64,000 bases of DNA from Candidatus Nyctobacter psychrophilus (GTDB taxonomy: Bacteria; Vulcanimicrobiota; Vulcanimicrobiia; Vulcanimicrobiales; Vulcanimicrobiaceae), in assembly GCA_014305025.1 (NCBI GenBank), contig JACRTY010000009.1:1-64000 (forward strand), in the 5' to 3' direction. The notes beneath the pieces were generated by a model. The model made no database searches. It worked only from the letters and a program-made list of their open reading frames with translations, and was not told the DNA's origin. The position numbers and the translations under genes are program-made. Of the stretch, positions 51,311 through 58,796 are shown one piece after another. Positions within the stretch are counted from its first letter, which is position 1. Every line of letters begins with the position of its first letter.

Positions 51311-51712
51311 ATGGGCAACTTCCTCGGCAGGATTGTGGGCGGACTCGAAGGCGCGGCGACGGGGTTCATGGAGGGCGGTCCGGCCGGCGCCGCAGCCGGC
51401 GGTCTCGGCGGTTTCATCATGGGCGGCGGCGGCCCGAGCGGCGTCGGGAACATCCAAGGCGGTACCGATTGGACGGTGCCGGCAGGGCAAGGCATGGATC
51501 GGGCGTACGAAGCCGCAAATCTCGGCTTGCAAGCCGAAGAGCTACGCCATCAATATCAGATGCAGGTTCAATCCCAGCAGTTCAACGACGTCGAAGACGA
51601 AAAAGCAGAACAGATGCGCGAGATGAACACGTTGCGCACCGTTGCAATGAAGCAGCGTGAAGCGGACGACAAGATCGTTGCGGAGTTCATCAAAACTGCG
51701 GGCGGCCAATAA
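51311..51712 (+). CDS. Small Gly-rich/coiled-coil protein I (133 aa)
   Basis: GGAG precedes the ATG at 51311. Residues 1-50 are a Gly/Ala-rich zipper (GRIVGGLEGAATGFMEGGPA), capable of helix packing or membrane insertion. Residues 70-133 are a charged helix (EELRHQYQMQVQSQQF, then EQMREMNTLRTVAMKQREAD). The tail closely resembles that of the next gene. No family known to me; the look is that of a small secreted or phage/secretion-needle component. Confidence 0.65.
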   Translation: MGNFLGRIVGGLEGAATGFMEGGPAGAAAGGLGGFIMGGGGPSGVGNIQGGTDWTVPAGQGMDRAYEAANLGLQAEELRHQYQMQVQSQQFNDVEDEKAEQMREMNTLRTVAMKQREADDKIVAEFIKTAGGQ

Positions 51713-51717
51713 CCGCC

Positions 51718-52110
51718 GTGCCGGCAATCGATCTCAACGCGGGGTCGGCGACGGGCGGGTCAGCCGAAAGCCGACCGCCCGCCGCACCGGCGCAGACGCC
51801 GACACAAACGCCACCGCTCTCGCCCGGCGCGTTGGACGCGGCGCCTCTCGACGATACGGCCGAGACCGTTCCCGACACGGCTGCGACCTTGGCTGAAGCC
51901 GTCGCGCGGCGCGCCGAAGTCCTCCTGCTGGCGCAGCAATCGCGGCAGCAGATGATGCAACTGCAGATCGATCGCATGAAAGACAACTTCAACGCGACGC
52001 AGGAAGAGCGCAGCGAACAACTTCGTGAAATGAACGCGCTACGCGACATGGCGCTCGCTCAAGCCAAGCAAGACGACGAGGTCCTCAAGAAATACATCGC
52101 GATGATCTGA
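51718..52110 (+). CDS. Small coiled-coil protein II (130 aa)
   Basis: GTG start 5 bases after the previous stop. The first ~55 residues are Pro/Ala/Thr-rich and disordered; the rest is a long helix (LLLAQQSRQQMMQLQIDRMK, then SEQLREMNALRDMALAQAKQ). The C-terminal 30 residues align with gene I (EQ-M/L-REMN-T/A-LR, ending in ADD/DDE...FIK/KYI), so the two are paralogues with different N-termini. Likely partners in one structure. Confidence 0.65.
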   Translation: MPAIDLNAGSATGGSAESRPPAAPAQTPTQTPPLSPGALDAAPLDDTAETVPDTAATLAEAVARRAEVLLLAQQSRQQMMQLQIDRMKDNFNATQEERSEQLREMNALRDMALAQAKQDDEVLKKYIAMI

Positions 52111-52194
52111 TGGGCGGGCGTTAATCTGGTGGCCGCTATGGTCTGAGAGGGGCGTTTGCGCGGCGTATGGAACGCGCGCAGTCCGGACGAAGCC

Positions 52195-52268
52195 GGGCCA
52201 TTAGCTCAGTTGGTTAGAGCGCATGCTTGATAAGCATGAGGTCCCTGGTTCGAGACCAGGATGGCCCA
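52195..52268 (+). tRNA. tRNA-Ile (anticodon GAU)
   Basis: Seven-base acceptor stem GGGCCAT/ATGGCCC, D arm, anticodon stem CATGC/GCATG with loop TTGATAA (anticodon GAT), variable loop and T arm CCTGGTTCGAGACCAGG are all present. The CCA end is not encoded. It is not within an rRNA operon here. Confidence 0.97.
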
Positions 52269-52335
52269 CGAACGTTTCGCGCTCGCGTGGCCGAACGCTC
52301 CAAGAAGCCGCAATACCCGTGACGAGAAGGATAAA

Positions 52336-52665
52336 GTGCCATGCGTCGATTGGGCCGCCATGATCGATGACACGCAACGGCGCATTTTGCAGTTGCTTGA
52401 CACGCTGGCAGTGGAAGTCGCCGAGCATCGCAAAGAAACCGCGGAGATTCGGAAAGACACCACGGAGCTGCGGCGGGACACCACGGAGCTGCGGCGGGAC
52501 ACCACGGAGCTGCGGCAAGAGCTTGCCGAGCATCGAAAAGAAACGCGCGCCGGCTTCGAACGTGTCGAGCGAAGGCTCGGGCATCTCGAGACTCGAGTCG
52601 AGAGAATTGAAGGCAAACTCCAAAGCTTCGATACGCGCATCACCGCGCTCGAAGCGCGCGGCTGA
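52336..52665 (+). CDS. Coiled-coil protein with perfect heptad repeats (109 aa)
   Basis: The GTG at 52336 has GAAGGA just upstream; ATG at 52360 is an alternative. After ~20 residues the chain is one long coiled coil: VAEHRKETAEIRKDTTELRR, two further copies of DTTELR(R/Q), another AEHRKET, then FERVERRLGHLETRVERIEG and a final ITALEARG. The heptads around DTTELRR are encoded by three nearly identical 21-base units. Similar short helical proteins are common and uncharacterised; some act as structural linkers or phage-like fibers. Confidence 0.6.
   Translation: MPCVDWAAMIDDTQRRILQLLDTLAVEVAEHRKETAEIRKDTTELRRDTTELRRDTTELRQELAEHRKETRAGFERVERRLGHLETRVERIEGKLQSFDTRITALEARG
52456..52518 (+). repeat. 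Three tandem 21-base units encoding heptads
   Basis: The unit GACACCACGGAGCTGCGGCG plus G repeats at 52456, 52477 and 52498, with the last ending CAA instead of CGG. Each unit encodes DTTELRR/Q, one coiled-coil heptad, so copy number could change without a frameshift. Confidence 0.85.
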
Positions 52666-52667
52666 AC

Positions 52668-53102
52668 CTACCCGGCGTTCCGCTTTGGAAACATCTTGCC
52701 GTCGTCGATATCGAGAACCTGGAAGAGCGTCGTTTGGGGCGGCAACGTCGTAACGAAGGGGTATCGTTGGACGAAGTCCGGTCGCTGCAAGCGGTCGCCG
52801 ATGATCTGCTCCGCCATTTCCGCGTTGATGGCATCGTATTGGGTGGGATTCGAGTGTTCGCGCACCCACGAGCCCACGGCGGCGTCGCTCGTCGCGCGCG
52901 CGACGACCTCGCGTAACGCGTCCTCCGAGACACCAAGCTTTTCCAGCAGCTGCGCGCTGAATCCGGCCATGCGATAGGAGCCGAGATTACCTCCGGGCAG
53001 CGTGGCGCATACTTTATCGATGGTCCGCGCCAGCATGTAGAGCCCGCCTATCTGCACGTAGGGACTGCGCGGCGGGGCGCTCTGTAAGTCTAATGGTTCC
53101 AT
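52668..53102 (-). CDS. DUF5069 protein (144 aa)
   Basis: The family signature is clear: LDLQSAPPRSPYVQIGGLYM and ARTIDKVCATLPGGNLGSY near the N-terminus, FSAQLLEKLGVSEDALREVV in the middle, and VGSWVREHSN. Function unknown. The ATG at 53102 fits the family start better than the GTG at 53117. Convergent with the coiled-coil gene (2 bases between stops). Confidence 0.85.
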   Translation of the reverse strand: MEPLDLQSAPPRSPYVQIGGLYMLARTIDKVCATLPGGNLGSYRMAGFSAQLLEKLGVSEDALREVVARATSDAAVGSWVREHSNPTQYDAINAEMAEQIIGDRLQRPDFVQRYPFVTTLPPQTTLFQVLDIDDGKMFPKRNAG

Positions 53103-53232
53103 CGCCGTTGTGTTCACGAGTGTTCGAGATGCTTCCGGCTCGAGGACCGATCTGCTCCGGCAAGCCGGGGGCGGCGAACCCGCGATGAGCGGAAAGGCTC
53201 AGTCTAGGCAACGCAGAACCTGCGGCTCTTCT

Positions 53233-53305
53233 GGGGATGTAGCTCAGTTGGTAGAGCGCCAGCTTTGCAAGTTGGATGTCAGGAGTTCGAGCCTCCTCAT
53301 CTCCA
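53233..53305 (+). tRNA. tRNA-Ala (anticodon UGC)
   Basis: Acceptor stem GGGGATG/CATCTCC (one G-T pair), D arm, anticodon stem CCAGC/GTTGG with loop TTTGCAA (anticodon TGC), and T arm AGGAGTTCGAGCCTCCT. No encoded CCA. About 1 kb from tRNA-Ile, with protein genes between. Confidence 0.97.
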
Positions 53306-53452
53306 CGAGAAAGTCCGTACGCTTCGGTGACCCGCTTCCCAAGAGCACCTTTCCACGCCCGTGTTTTACCCGTTGCTCAAAGCGGCCGTCACGTTCCGAA
53401 GTCGTCTCGGTGATTGCGCCGCAATCAAAGTACTCCAACGCCTTCGGCCTTT

Positions 53453-54652
53453 TCAGCAACCGGATGTCGAGCACGTCGTCGCCAACACGTGCAGATGCGA
53501 CAGGAAATCACTCGGCACTCTGACGTTGAGGTGGTACGCTCCGTTGGCGACAGACGTGTCGATTGGATGCCGGTCCGACCGGATTGATGCGGTCACGCGT
53601 CGCCATGCCGCGCTGTTCTCCAGCTCCATCGTGATCGCGTCGCTTCCCGCCGACACGGCGCCGGCTTCGTTCTTGTCGCCGACGTAAGCTCCGAAATCAT
53701 GCCAGGCCCGAATGTACGGCTGCAGCACGACGGGATTGCGCGCCAGCATCTCAGACTCGCCGGCCGCGTCAAGCCATAGAATCTGCCCGTACCTCGGCTC
53801 CGCCGTCGCGCCGATACACGACGACGCACCTTGCGCATCGGTTCCCTGCGCGGGAAAGACATGGGAGCGCAGCGCGCCGCATTGGACGGCTACAAGGAAG
53901 CCGTGCGTATCAACGCCGGCCAGCAAGTCTTCCGCGCGGACCAGGCCCGGCGTGAGTGCGATGCCCGACGCCGTACCGCCGAAGCCCGTTCCGTCGCCGG
54001 AGCGAGAGCCGCTGACACCCCAACCAATCCGCAGCGGCCCCGACAACGGAAACCGGCATGGATTCCCGTGGAGATTTCCGCCGGCATCGGATGCGCACGT
54101 CAACCATGCGTCGGTTTCACCGTTGTTGGAAGCATCGAGAAACGCCGAATGATAGTCCGTCGGCACGCCGTCGCTCGCTCCATCGCGAATGTGCGTCGCG
54201 GCAACGGGACAGCGATTTCGGTTTTCGGGGGGGCCGTAACCCGCAAGACACTGTGGCGTGTAGGTGGGATCGGAGCGGTGGCCCGTCGAGACCGCCGTTC
54301 CCCCATTGCCCGCGCGATCGAACTGCAGTTGACCGAGACCACCGGCACTGACGGCACGAACCATCGCAGCGCTCTGCGCATCGAGGGGAGGCGCCTTGCC
54401 CCTTATCCGCCGCGCAAGCGCGCTTCTCCGAAAGAACGTGGTGCCGATCGGTTGACCGTCGGCAGGGAGCGCTGCACGGGCGACACTGCGCTGCCTCTTG
54501 TGCCGGTGACGGCCGGCGGCTCGGGAGACGGATGATGCCATAGCCGCCGTCGGCCACCGGTCGTTCGCGCGTATCAGGTTACGTTGTTCGGAAACAGCGC
54601 CTGTCAACGCTCCGAGCAAACACAGAAGCGCAGACACTTTGGCCTTTAACAA
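53453..54652 (-). CDS. Secreted hypothetical protein (399 aa)
   Basis: TTG start with AAGGG about 10 bases upstream. Signal peptide at residues ~5-20 (VSALLCLLGALTGAVS). The middle has cysteines in PQCLAGYGPPENRNRC and LTCASDAGGNLHGNPCRFPL, and DPTYTPQCLAGYG; the C-terminal part is beta-rich and ends HLHVLATTCSTSGC. The order of strings (a histidine/aspartate-rich core, then DYHSAFLDASNNGE) resembles DUF1996-like or other extracellular glycan-binding folds, but I cannot assign a family. Its place at the edge of the polysaccharide locus may be meaningful or chance. Confidence 0.55.
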   Translation of the reverse strand: MLKAKVSALLCLLGALTGAVSEQRNLIRANDRWPTAAMASSVSRAAGRHRHKRQRSVARAALPADGQPIGTTFFRRSALARRIRGKAPPLDAQSAAMVRAVSAGGLGQLQFDRAGNGGTAVSTGHRSDPTYTPQCLAGYGPPENRNRCPVAATHIRDGASDGVPTDYHSAFLDASNNGETDAWLTCASDAGGNLHGNPCRFPLSGPLRIGWGVSGSRSGDGTGFGGTASGIALTPGLVRAEDLLAGVDTHGFLVAVQCGALRSHVFPAQGTDAQGASSCIGATAEPRYGQILWLDAAGESEMLARNPVVLQPYIRAWHDFGAYVGDKNEAGAVSAGSDAITMELENSAAWRRVTASIRSDRHPIDTSVANGAYHLNVRVPSDFLSHLHVLATTCSTSGC

Positions 54653-54673
54653 CCGGTTCGGACCCTTTTCACT

Positions 54674-55885
54674 CTAGCGGTTTTCCGTACGGACAGCCGA
54701 TTCGAAAAACGGTTCACTCTCACGCAAGAACCTCTCGATGATCGTCGGCCAGGCGTAATCCTGCGCGCGGTGCGAAGCCCTTGCGCTAATCCGCTCGCGC
54801 TCCCCTCGATCCGCCATGAGCCGAACCAACCCGTCCGCGAATGCTCCTGGGTCATCGGCAATTGCGATGTCTTCGCCCGCCGTGTAGTTCAAGCCGAACG
54901 CGCCCGCGGTGGTCGTGAGCACCGCACGTCGGGCCGCCCACGCCTCGAGAATGCGCAAGCGCGTGCCGCTGCTGGAACGGATCGGAGCGGCGACGATCGT
55001 CGCGGCCTCGAGTTCGGTGCGCATGTCCGGCGGGTTTGGCGACGCAGTCATCAGCGGCAACGCGTTGATACGGGCCGCTAGCGCCGCACTCATTCGGCCC
55101 GCAACGCGAACGCGAAGCTCGTCGGGCGCGACGAGCGACGTGAGCAGCGGCAGCACGTGCTCGAGAAACCACGTCAATCCGGCGATGTTGGGCCGCCAAT
55201 CGTAGCTGCCCGTGATCAACACGGTTTTTCCGTCTCCGCTCGACCGTGCAACGGCCGCATAGCGCGAAAGATCGACGCCGTTCGGTGCAATCAACATCTT
55301 GCCCCGCGCCGCGGGGACTAAGCCCGTGAGGTCATCCCGATCGGCGGCGGAGCAGACCGCCACGGCGAGTGATCGGCGTACGAGTTCCCGTTCGATGCGC
55401 CGCAGCCGTGCGGCGTCAAAACGGACAAAGGCGCGCACCAGACCTGACGTTTCAATGGATGCGCGCCGCTGCAAATGTTCAGCTTCGGCGTTATGCGCTT
55501 GGTAAACCAGAGGAACGCGGTACGGACGCGCCGCGTCGACGACATTGAGGTCGACGACCGTCACGGTGCTTGGAGCGCGACTGCGTTCGAATACTTTGAC
55601 CTTCATCGCGGAACTAACCGATCCCGACGTGTAATAGCTGCCCGCGGGACGAAGCATTCCACCCAGTCGCCGCAGTCGCGCTGCGATCCCCGAGGGGCGA
55701 GGAAACCGCGAGATGCTCGCGCAGTATGGGGCGAAGTCGCTCGGCACCGGCACGGCGGGGTCGTCCGCCGTAACGAGGTGCACGCGATAACGCTCCGCGA
55801 GTCCGCGGATGAACCAGTAGTTGCGAATGAGCGCTCCACCATTGAGCCGCCATGGATTTTGCTGGCAGACGTAGACGACGTTCAC
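54674..55885 (-). CDS. Glycosyltransferase, family 4 type (403 aa)
   Basis: GT-B fold glycosyltransferase. N-terminal VNVVYVCQQNPWRLNGGALI with the Gly-rich acceptor loop, a middle VVDLNVVDAARPYRVPLVYQ, and the donor domain with LIAPNGVDLSRYAAVA, TVLITGSYDWRPNIAGLTW and GTRLRILEAWAARRAVLTT (the ExxxE-like region). GTG at 55885 overlaps the upstream stop (GTGA). Probably adds a sugar to the lipid-linked exopolysaccharide repeat unit. Confidence 0.88.
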   Translation of the reverse strand: MNVVYVCQQNPWRLNGGALIRNYWFIRGLAERYRVHLVTADDPAVPVPSDFAPYCASISRFPRPSGIAARLRRLGGMLRPAGSYYTSGSVSSAMKVKVFERSRAPSTVTVVDLNVVDAARPYRVPLVYQAHNAEAEHLQRRASIETSGLVRAFVRFDAARLRRIERELVRRSLAVAVCSAADRDDLTGLVPAARGKMLIAPNGVDLSRYAAVARSSGDGKTVLITGSYDWRPNIAGLTWFLEHVLPLLTSLVAPDELRVRVAGRMSAALAARINALPLMTASPNPPDMRTELEAATIVAAPIRSSSGTRLRILEAWAARRAVLTTTAGAFGLNYTAGEDIAIADDPGAFADGLVRLMADRGERERISARASHRAQDYAWPTIIERFLRESEPFFESAVRTENR

Positions 55886-56997
55886 GAGCGCAGGCACGAA
55901 CGATAGATTCGCAGGAAATCGCGGTGTTGACGATCGATGCGGAAGTCGCGTTCGAACCGTAGGCGCGCTGCGCGGCCCAGCCGGACGGCGAATTCCGGAT
56001 CACCGGTTACCGTTTGAACCGCGCGAAGGAGCCGTCCCACATCGCCCGGAGGTACAACGAACGCTTCGACGCCGTCGGTTACCGCAAGCGATGTCGAACC
56101 GGCATCGGTGGCGACGATGGGCAAGCCGGCGCGCATCGCCTCGAGTAGCGACAGGCTGAGCCCTTCGATGCGGGAGGCCTGCAGATACACGTCGAGCCCG
56201 CTACGGTACAGGTCGGCATCGTCGACGTACCCGACATATCGCACGTTTGGTAGCGCCGCGCTTCGAATCTGGCGGTCGAGCTCACCGGTCCCGCCAATGA
56301 CCCAGACGATGGGAAGGTCTGCGCTCCGGCGAGCCGCCTCCAAAACCTCAGGGATTCCTTTGGAGGCATTCGTGCGTGCAAGAAAGCCGACGGCGATCTT
56401 GTCGTGTGCAATGCCGAAGCGCGCCCGCGCGGCGCGGCGGACTTGTCCATCAGCAGAACTTTCGTGATCCGGCAGGCCGTTGGCAACGTACTGCACATGA
56501 CCGCGCCGCGGAAATCTTGCTATCATCTTGCGATCGGCGACGGTCGTAACGTCGCTCATGAACGCCGTCTGCCGATCGAGCGCATTGTAGGCTCGTAACG
56601 CCGGACTTTCATCGAACCAAGCGTGTGACGTCGAGACGAGCCCTGCCATTCGCGCGCCGCTCCGGCGTAGCAGACGTGACGCCACATTTGCCTTGTACTC
56701 GTGCGAGTGCACCACGGCCGGCCTCGGCGAGCCGGCGAGAATGCGACGAAACTGCACCAATCCATGCCACGGCAGCATCCGATGTTCGGGTTCCAAGACG
56801 TGCACGTCGAAACCACGGTCCCGCATCTGATCGGCGAGCGAACACGGCGAAAACGTAAGCAGTGCGGGTTCAACGTCGCCGCTGTCACGCTGCGCGAGCA
56901 TCAGATGGGAAACCAGTCGTTCCTTTCCCCAGAGCCCCGGACCGGTTCCCGTAAGCGCGTCGAGAACGTGGATTACCGCTAACGGTTCGGACGACAT
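55882..56997 (-). CDS. Glycosyltransferase, family 4 type (371 aa)
   Basis: GT4 enzyme: N-terminal AVIHVLDALTGTGPGLWGKE, acceptor-side VVHSHEYKANVASRLLRRSG, and donor-side VGFLARTNASKGIPEVLEAA, IWVIGGTGELDRQI-type string and EGLSLSLLEAMRAGLPIVAT, the canonical EX7E region. The ATG at 56997 is used; a GTG at 57027 with GGAG only two bases upstream is less likely. Coupled to the next GT gene. Confidence 0.88.
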   Translation of the reverse strand: MSSEPLAVIHVLDALTGTGPGLWGKERLVSHLMLAQRDSGDVEPALLTFSPCSLADQMRDRGFDVHVLEPEHRMLPWHGLVQFRRILAGSPRPAVVHSHEYKANVASRLLRRSGARMAGLVSTSHAWFDESPALRAYNALDRQTAFMSDVTTVADRKMIARFPRRGHVQYVANGLPDHESSADGQVRRAARARFGIAHDKIAVGFLARTNASKGIPEVLEAARRSADLPIVWVIGGTGELDRQIRSAALPNVRYVGYVDDADLYRSGLDVYLQASRIEGLSLSLLEAMRAGLPIVATDAGSTSLAVTDGVEAFVVPPGDVGRLLRAVQTVTGDPEFAVRLGRAARLRFERDFRIDRQHRDFLRIYRSCLRS

Positions 56998-57054
56998 ACG
57001 ACGGGTATGTCGGGTCCAAAACCGCACGGCTCCTGTGACCGGCGTAACACCGTC

Positions 57055-57082
57055 GAAAAAAGGCCGCCCTTCCGGACGGCCT
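57055..57082 (-). terminator. Rho-independent terminator
   Basis: On the minus strand AGGCCGTCC, loop GGAA, GGGCGGCCT, followed by a T run (six T including the last stem base). It lies 26 bases after the stop of the 57108-57782 gene and before the next GT gene, so it ends that transcript. Confidence 0.9.
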
Positions 57083-57107
57083 CGACTGGTTTATCCCAAG
57101 TGGATCG

Positions 57108-57782
57108 CTACTTCGTGCAGACACCCATGGAGTTCGACCCGTGGTTGCAAGGAGGCGGCGGCGTTGTGTGGTGGGGTTGGCTGCCGATGATTCCGCCGAT
57201 CACGGCGGGGATGATGAACAGGAAGGGGCTCACGCCATGCGCTGCGGTCGCGGCGGCGGGCACGGCTGCGGCGGCTACGGGAGCGGCTGCGACGGCTGCG
57301 GGCGGGGCGACGGCGACCGGCGTGACCGGGGTTTCATTGGCGCTGCCGATAGCCGGTACGAAGCGCGGCTTGTGGCGTTGGACGTAGGCGACCCGCTTGG
57401 GCGGCCGCACGACGTGCTGGGCGATCGCCGCGTGACGCAACAGCGAGATGTTGCCGCACACTTTGGGAACGTAGACGACGTTGCCGTCGGCCAGCGCTAC
57501 GCGCCAGCCTTGAATCGTCGAGGTCATGTACGCGTTCTTGACCGCGTACACCGAACCGTGCCGGTTGCCCGACATCGCGTCGAGGCGGCGCGGCAAGGTG
57601 ACGTAACGCACCCGGCCATCGAGAAGGGCGAGGCGGAACTCGCGATATTCGGCCGGCGTGAGTCCGATGCGGGTTGCGGCATCGGAAAAGAGTTTCGCGT
57701 GTTCCCGCGTTTCGTTCCAAACCTCTTCGGCCGAAGCCGGAGGCGTCGACATCATATGGTCGACATAGAGGTTGACGATCAT
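57108..57782 (-). CDS. Hypothetical protein with C-terminal Ala-rich/transmembrane segment (224 aa)
   Basis: No signal peptide. Residues ~1-125 form a soluble module: SAEEVWNETREHAKLFSDAA, RVRYVTLPRRLDAMSG, and YVPKVCGNISLLRHA. The module then has PPKRVAYVQRHKPRFV, an Ala/Val-rich linker (~150-185) and a hydrophobic helix FLFIIPAVIGGIIGSQ, ending in a Pro/Cys-containing tail. It looks like a membrane-tethered surface or spore-like coat protein; the family is unknown to me. It has its own terminator, so it is not read through into the GT genes. Confidence 0.65.
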   Translation of the reverse strand: MIVNLYVDHMMSTPPASAEEVWNETREHAKLFSDAATRIGLTPAEYREFRLALLDGRVRYVTLPRRLDAMSGNRHGSVYAVKNAYMTSTIQGWRVALADGNVVYVPKVCGNISLLRHAAIAQHVVRPPKRVAYVQRHKPRFVPAIGSANETPVTPVAVAPPAAVAAAPVAAAAVPAAATAAHGVSPFLFIIPAVIGGIIGSQPHHTTPPPPCNHGSNSMGVCTK

Positions 57783-57905
57783 CGCTGCCCTTTCGATAAA
57801 CGGATGAGTACTGGAGTTCTAACGGACTTCTTAGAAGCAGTGTCTCACAGTCGCGGTACGTTCGATAGAGTCTTGGAGAGTCCCTAAGTAGGACCTTGGT
57901 CCCGG

Positions 57906-58670
57906 TTATGCGGCTTGGCGGAGTAGTGCCTTCCGGCGGGCCGCGATGAGGACCGCGAGCGTCTGGAAGACGAGGCGCGTGCGCGCTCGCAACTTGGCGG
58001 CGCTCATGCGGGAGGGGGCCTGCGTGCGAGCGGAAGGCCAAACCAGCGCGGCGGGAATCTCGACGACCGTTCGCCCGGTACGCAGCAGTTCGGCCACCAC
58101 CCACGCGTTGAACTCGCCGCGCACCGGCCGTTCGATGATCTCGGCGAGCACGGCGCTGTCGTAGGCCCGCACCATTCCCGTGAACGTATGTAAGCGGAAG
58201 CCGACGCACGCCGCGAGCAATAAATTCGCCCCGCGACTGGCCATGAGGCGGTCGAACGGAACGTTCGCGACCCGCCCTCCCGGCATGTACGGTGAGGCCA
58301 GAGCCGCGGCCGCGCCGCCTTGTTCCAGCGCGGCCACCAGCCGCTCGACGATCGGCGGCGCATAGCTGAGGTCGGCGTCCATAAAGACGGTGATCCGTCC
58401 CCTGGCCGCTCGCGCACCCGATTTCATCGCTTCCGTCAGACCACGATTGGCGTGGTGCACGATGGTTCGCACGCTCTCGCCGCGATCCGCAGTGAACCTT
58501 GCGAGCGTGTGCGGCGTTTCATCGGTGCTGCCGTCGTCGACGACGAGGAGTTCGACCGCGTAACGGGAGCGTAACGACGCTAAGCCGGCGTCGAGCGCCT
58601 CGAGCGTATCGCCGAGGGCGCTTCCTTCATTGAAGGCCGGCACGACGACCGAAATGCCGGAACGGCTCAC
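57906..58670 (-). CDS. Glycosyltransferase, family 2 type (254 aa)
   Basis: GT-A fold: SVVVPAFNEG at the N-terminus, VVDDGSTDETP, and the DxD region FMDADLSYAP, with GRVANVPFDRLMASRGANLL later. This resembles dolichol-phosphate-mannose-synthase-like GT2 enzymes. The GTG at 58670 has GGAGGAGGG four bases upstream, the strongest ribosome site of this region. It diverges from the WcaJ-type gene; probably transfers sugar to a lipid carrier or the growing unit. Confidence 0.88.
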   Translation of the reverse strand: MSRSGISVVVPAFNEGSALGDTLEALDAGLASLRSRYAVELLVVDDGSTDETPHTLARFTADRGESVRTIVHHANRGLTEAMKSGARAARGRITVFMDADLSYAPPIVERLVAALEQGGAAAALASPYMPGGRVANVPFDRLMASRGANLLLAACVGFRLHTFTGMVRAYDSAVLAEIIERPVRGEFNAWVVAELLRTGRTVVEIPAALVWPSARTQAPSRMSAAKLRARTRLVFQTLAVLIAARRKALLRQAA

Positions 58671-58796
58671 AAGACCCTCCTCCGATACCGATAGCACAAG
58701 TGTCCCGCCGCACGGGTCGGAAGACCCAAGGTCGGTCCGAACGAAGTCCCCTTTGACCTCTGTGTGCACCCTCCATCCTGGTACGATGCAATCGCG

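Noticed and set aside
52201-52869. Minus-strand frame with LRG-type repeats
   Set aside because: It is the antisense of the heptad repeats and runs through tRNA-Ile; no ribosome site or family match.
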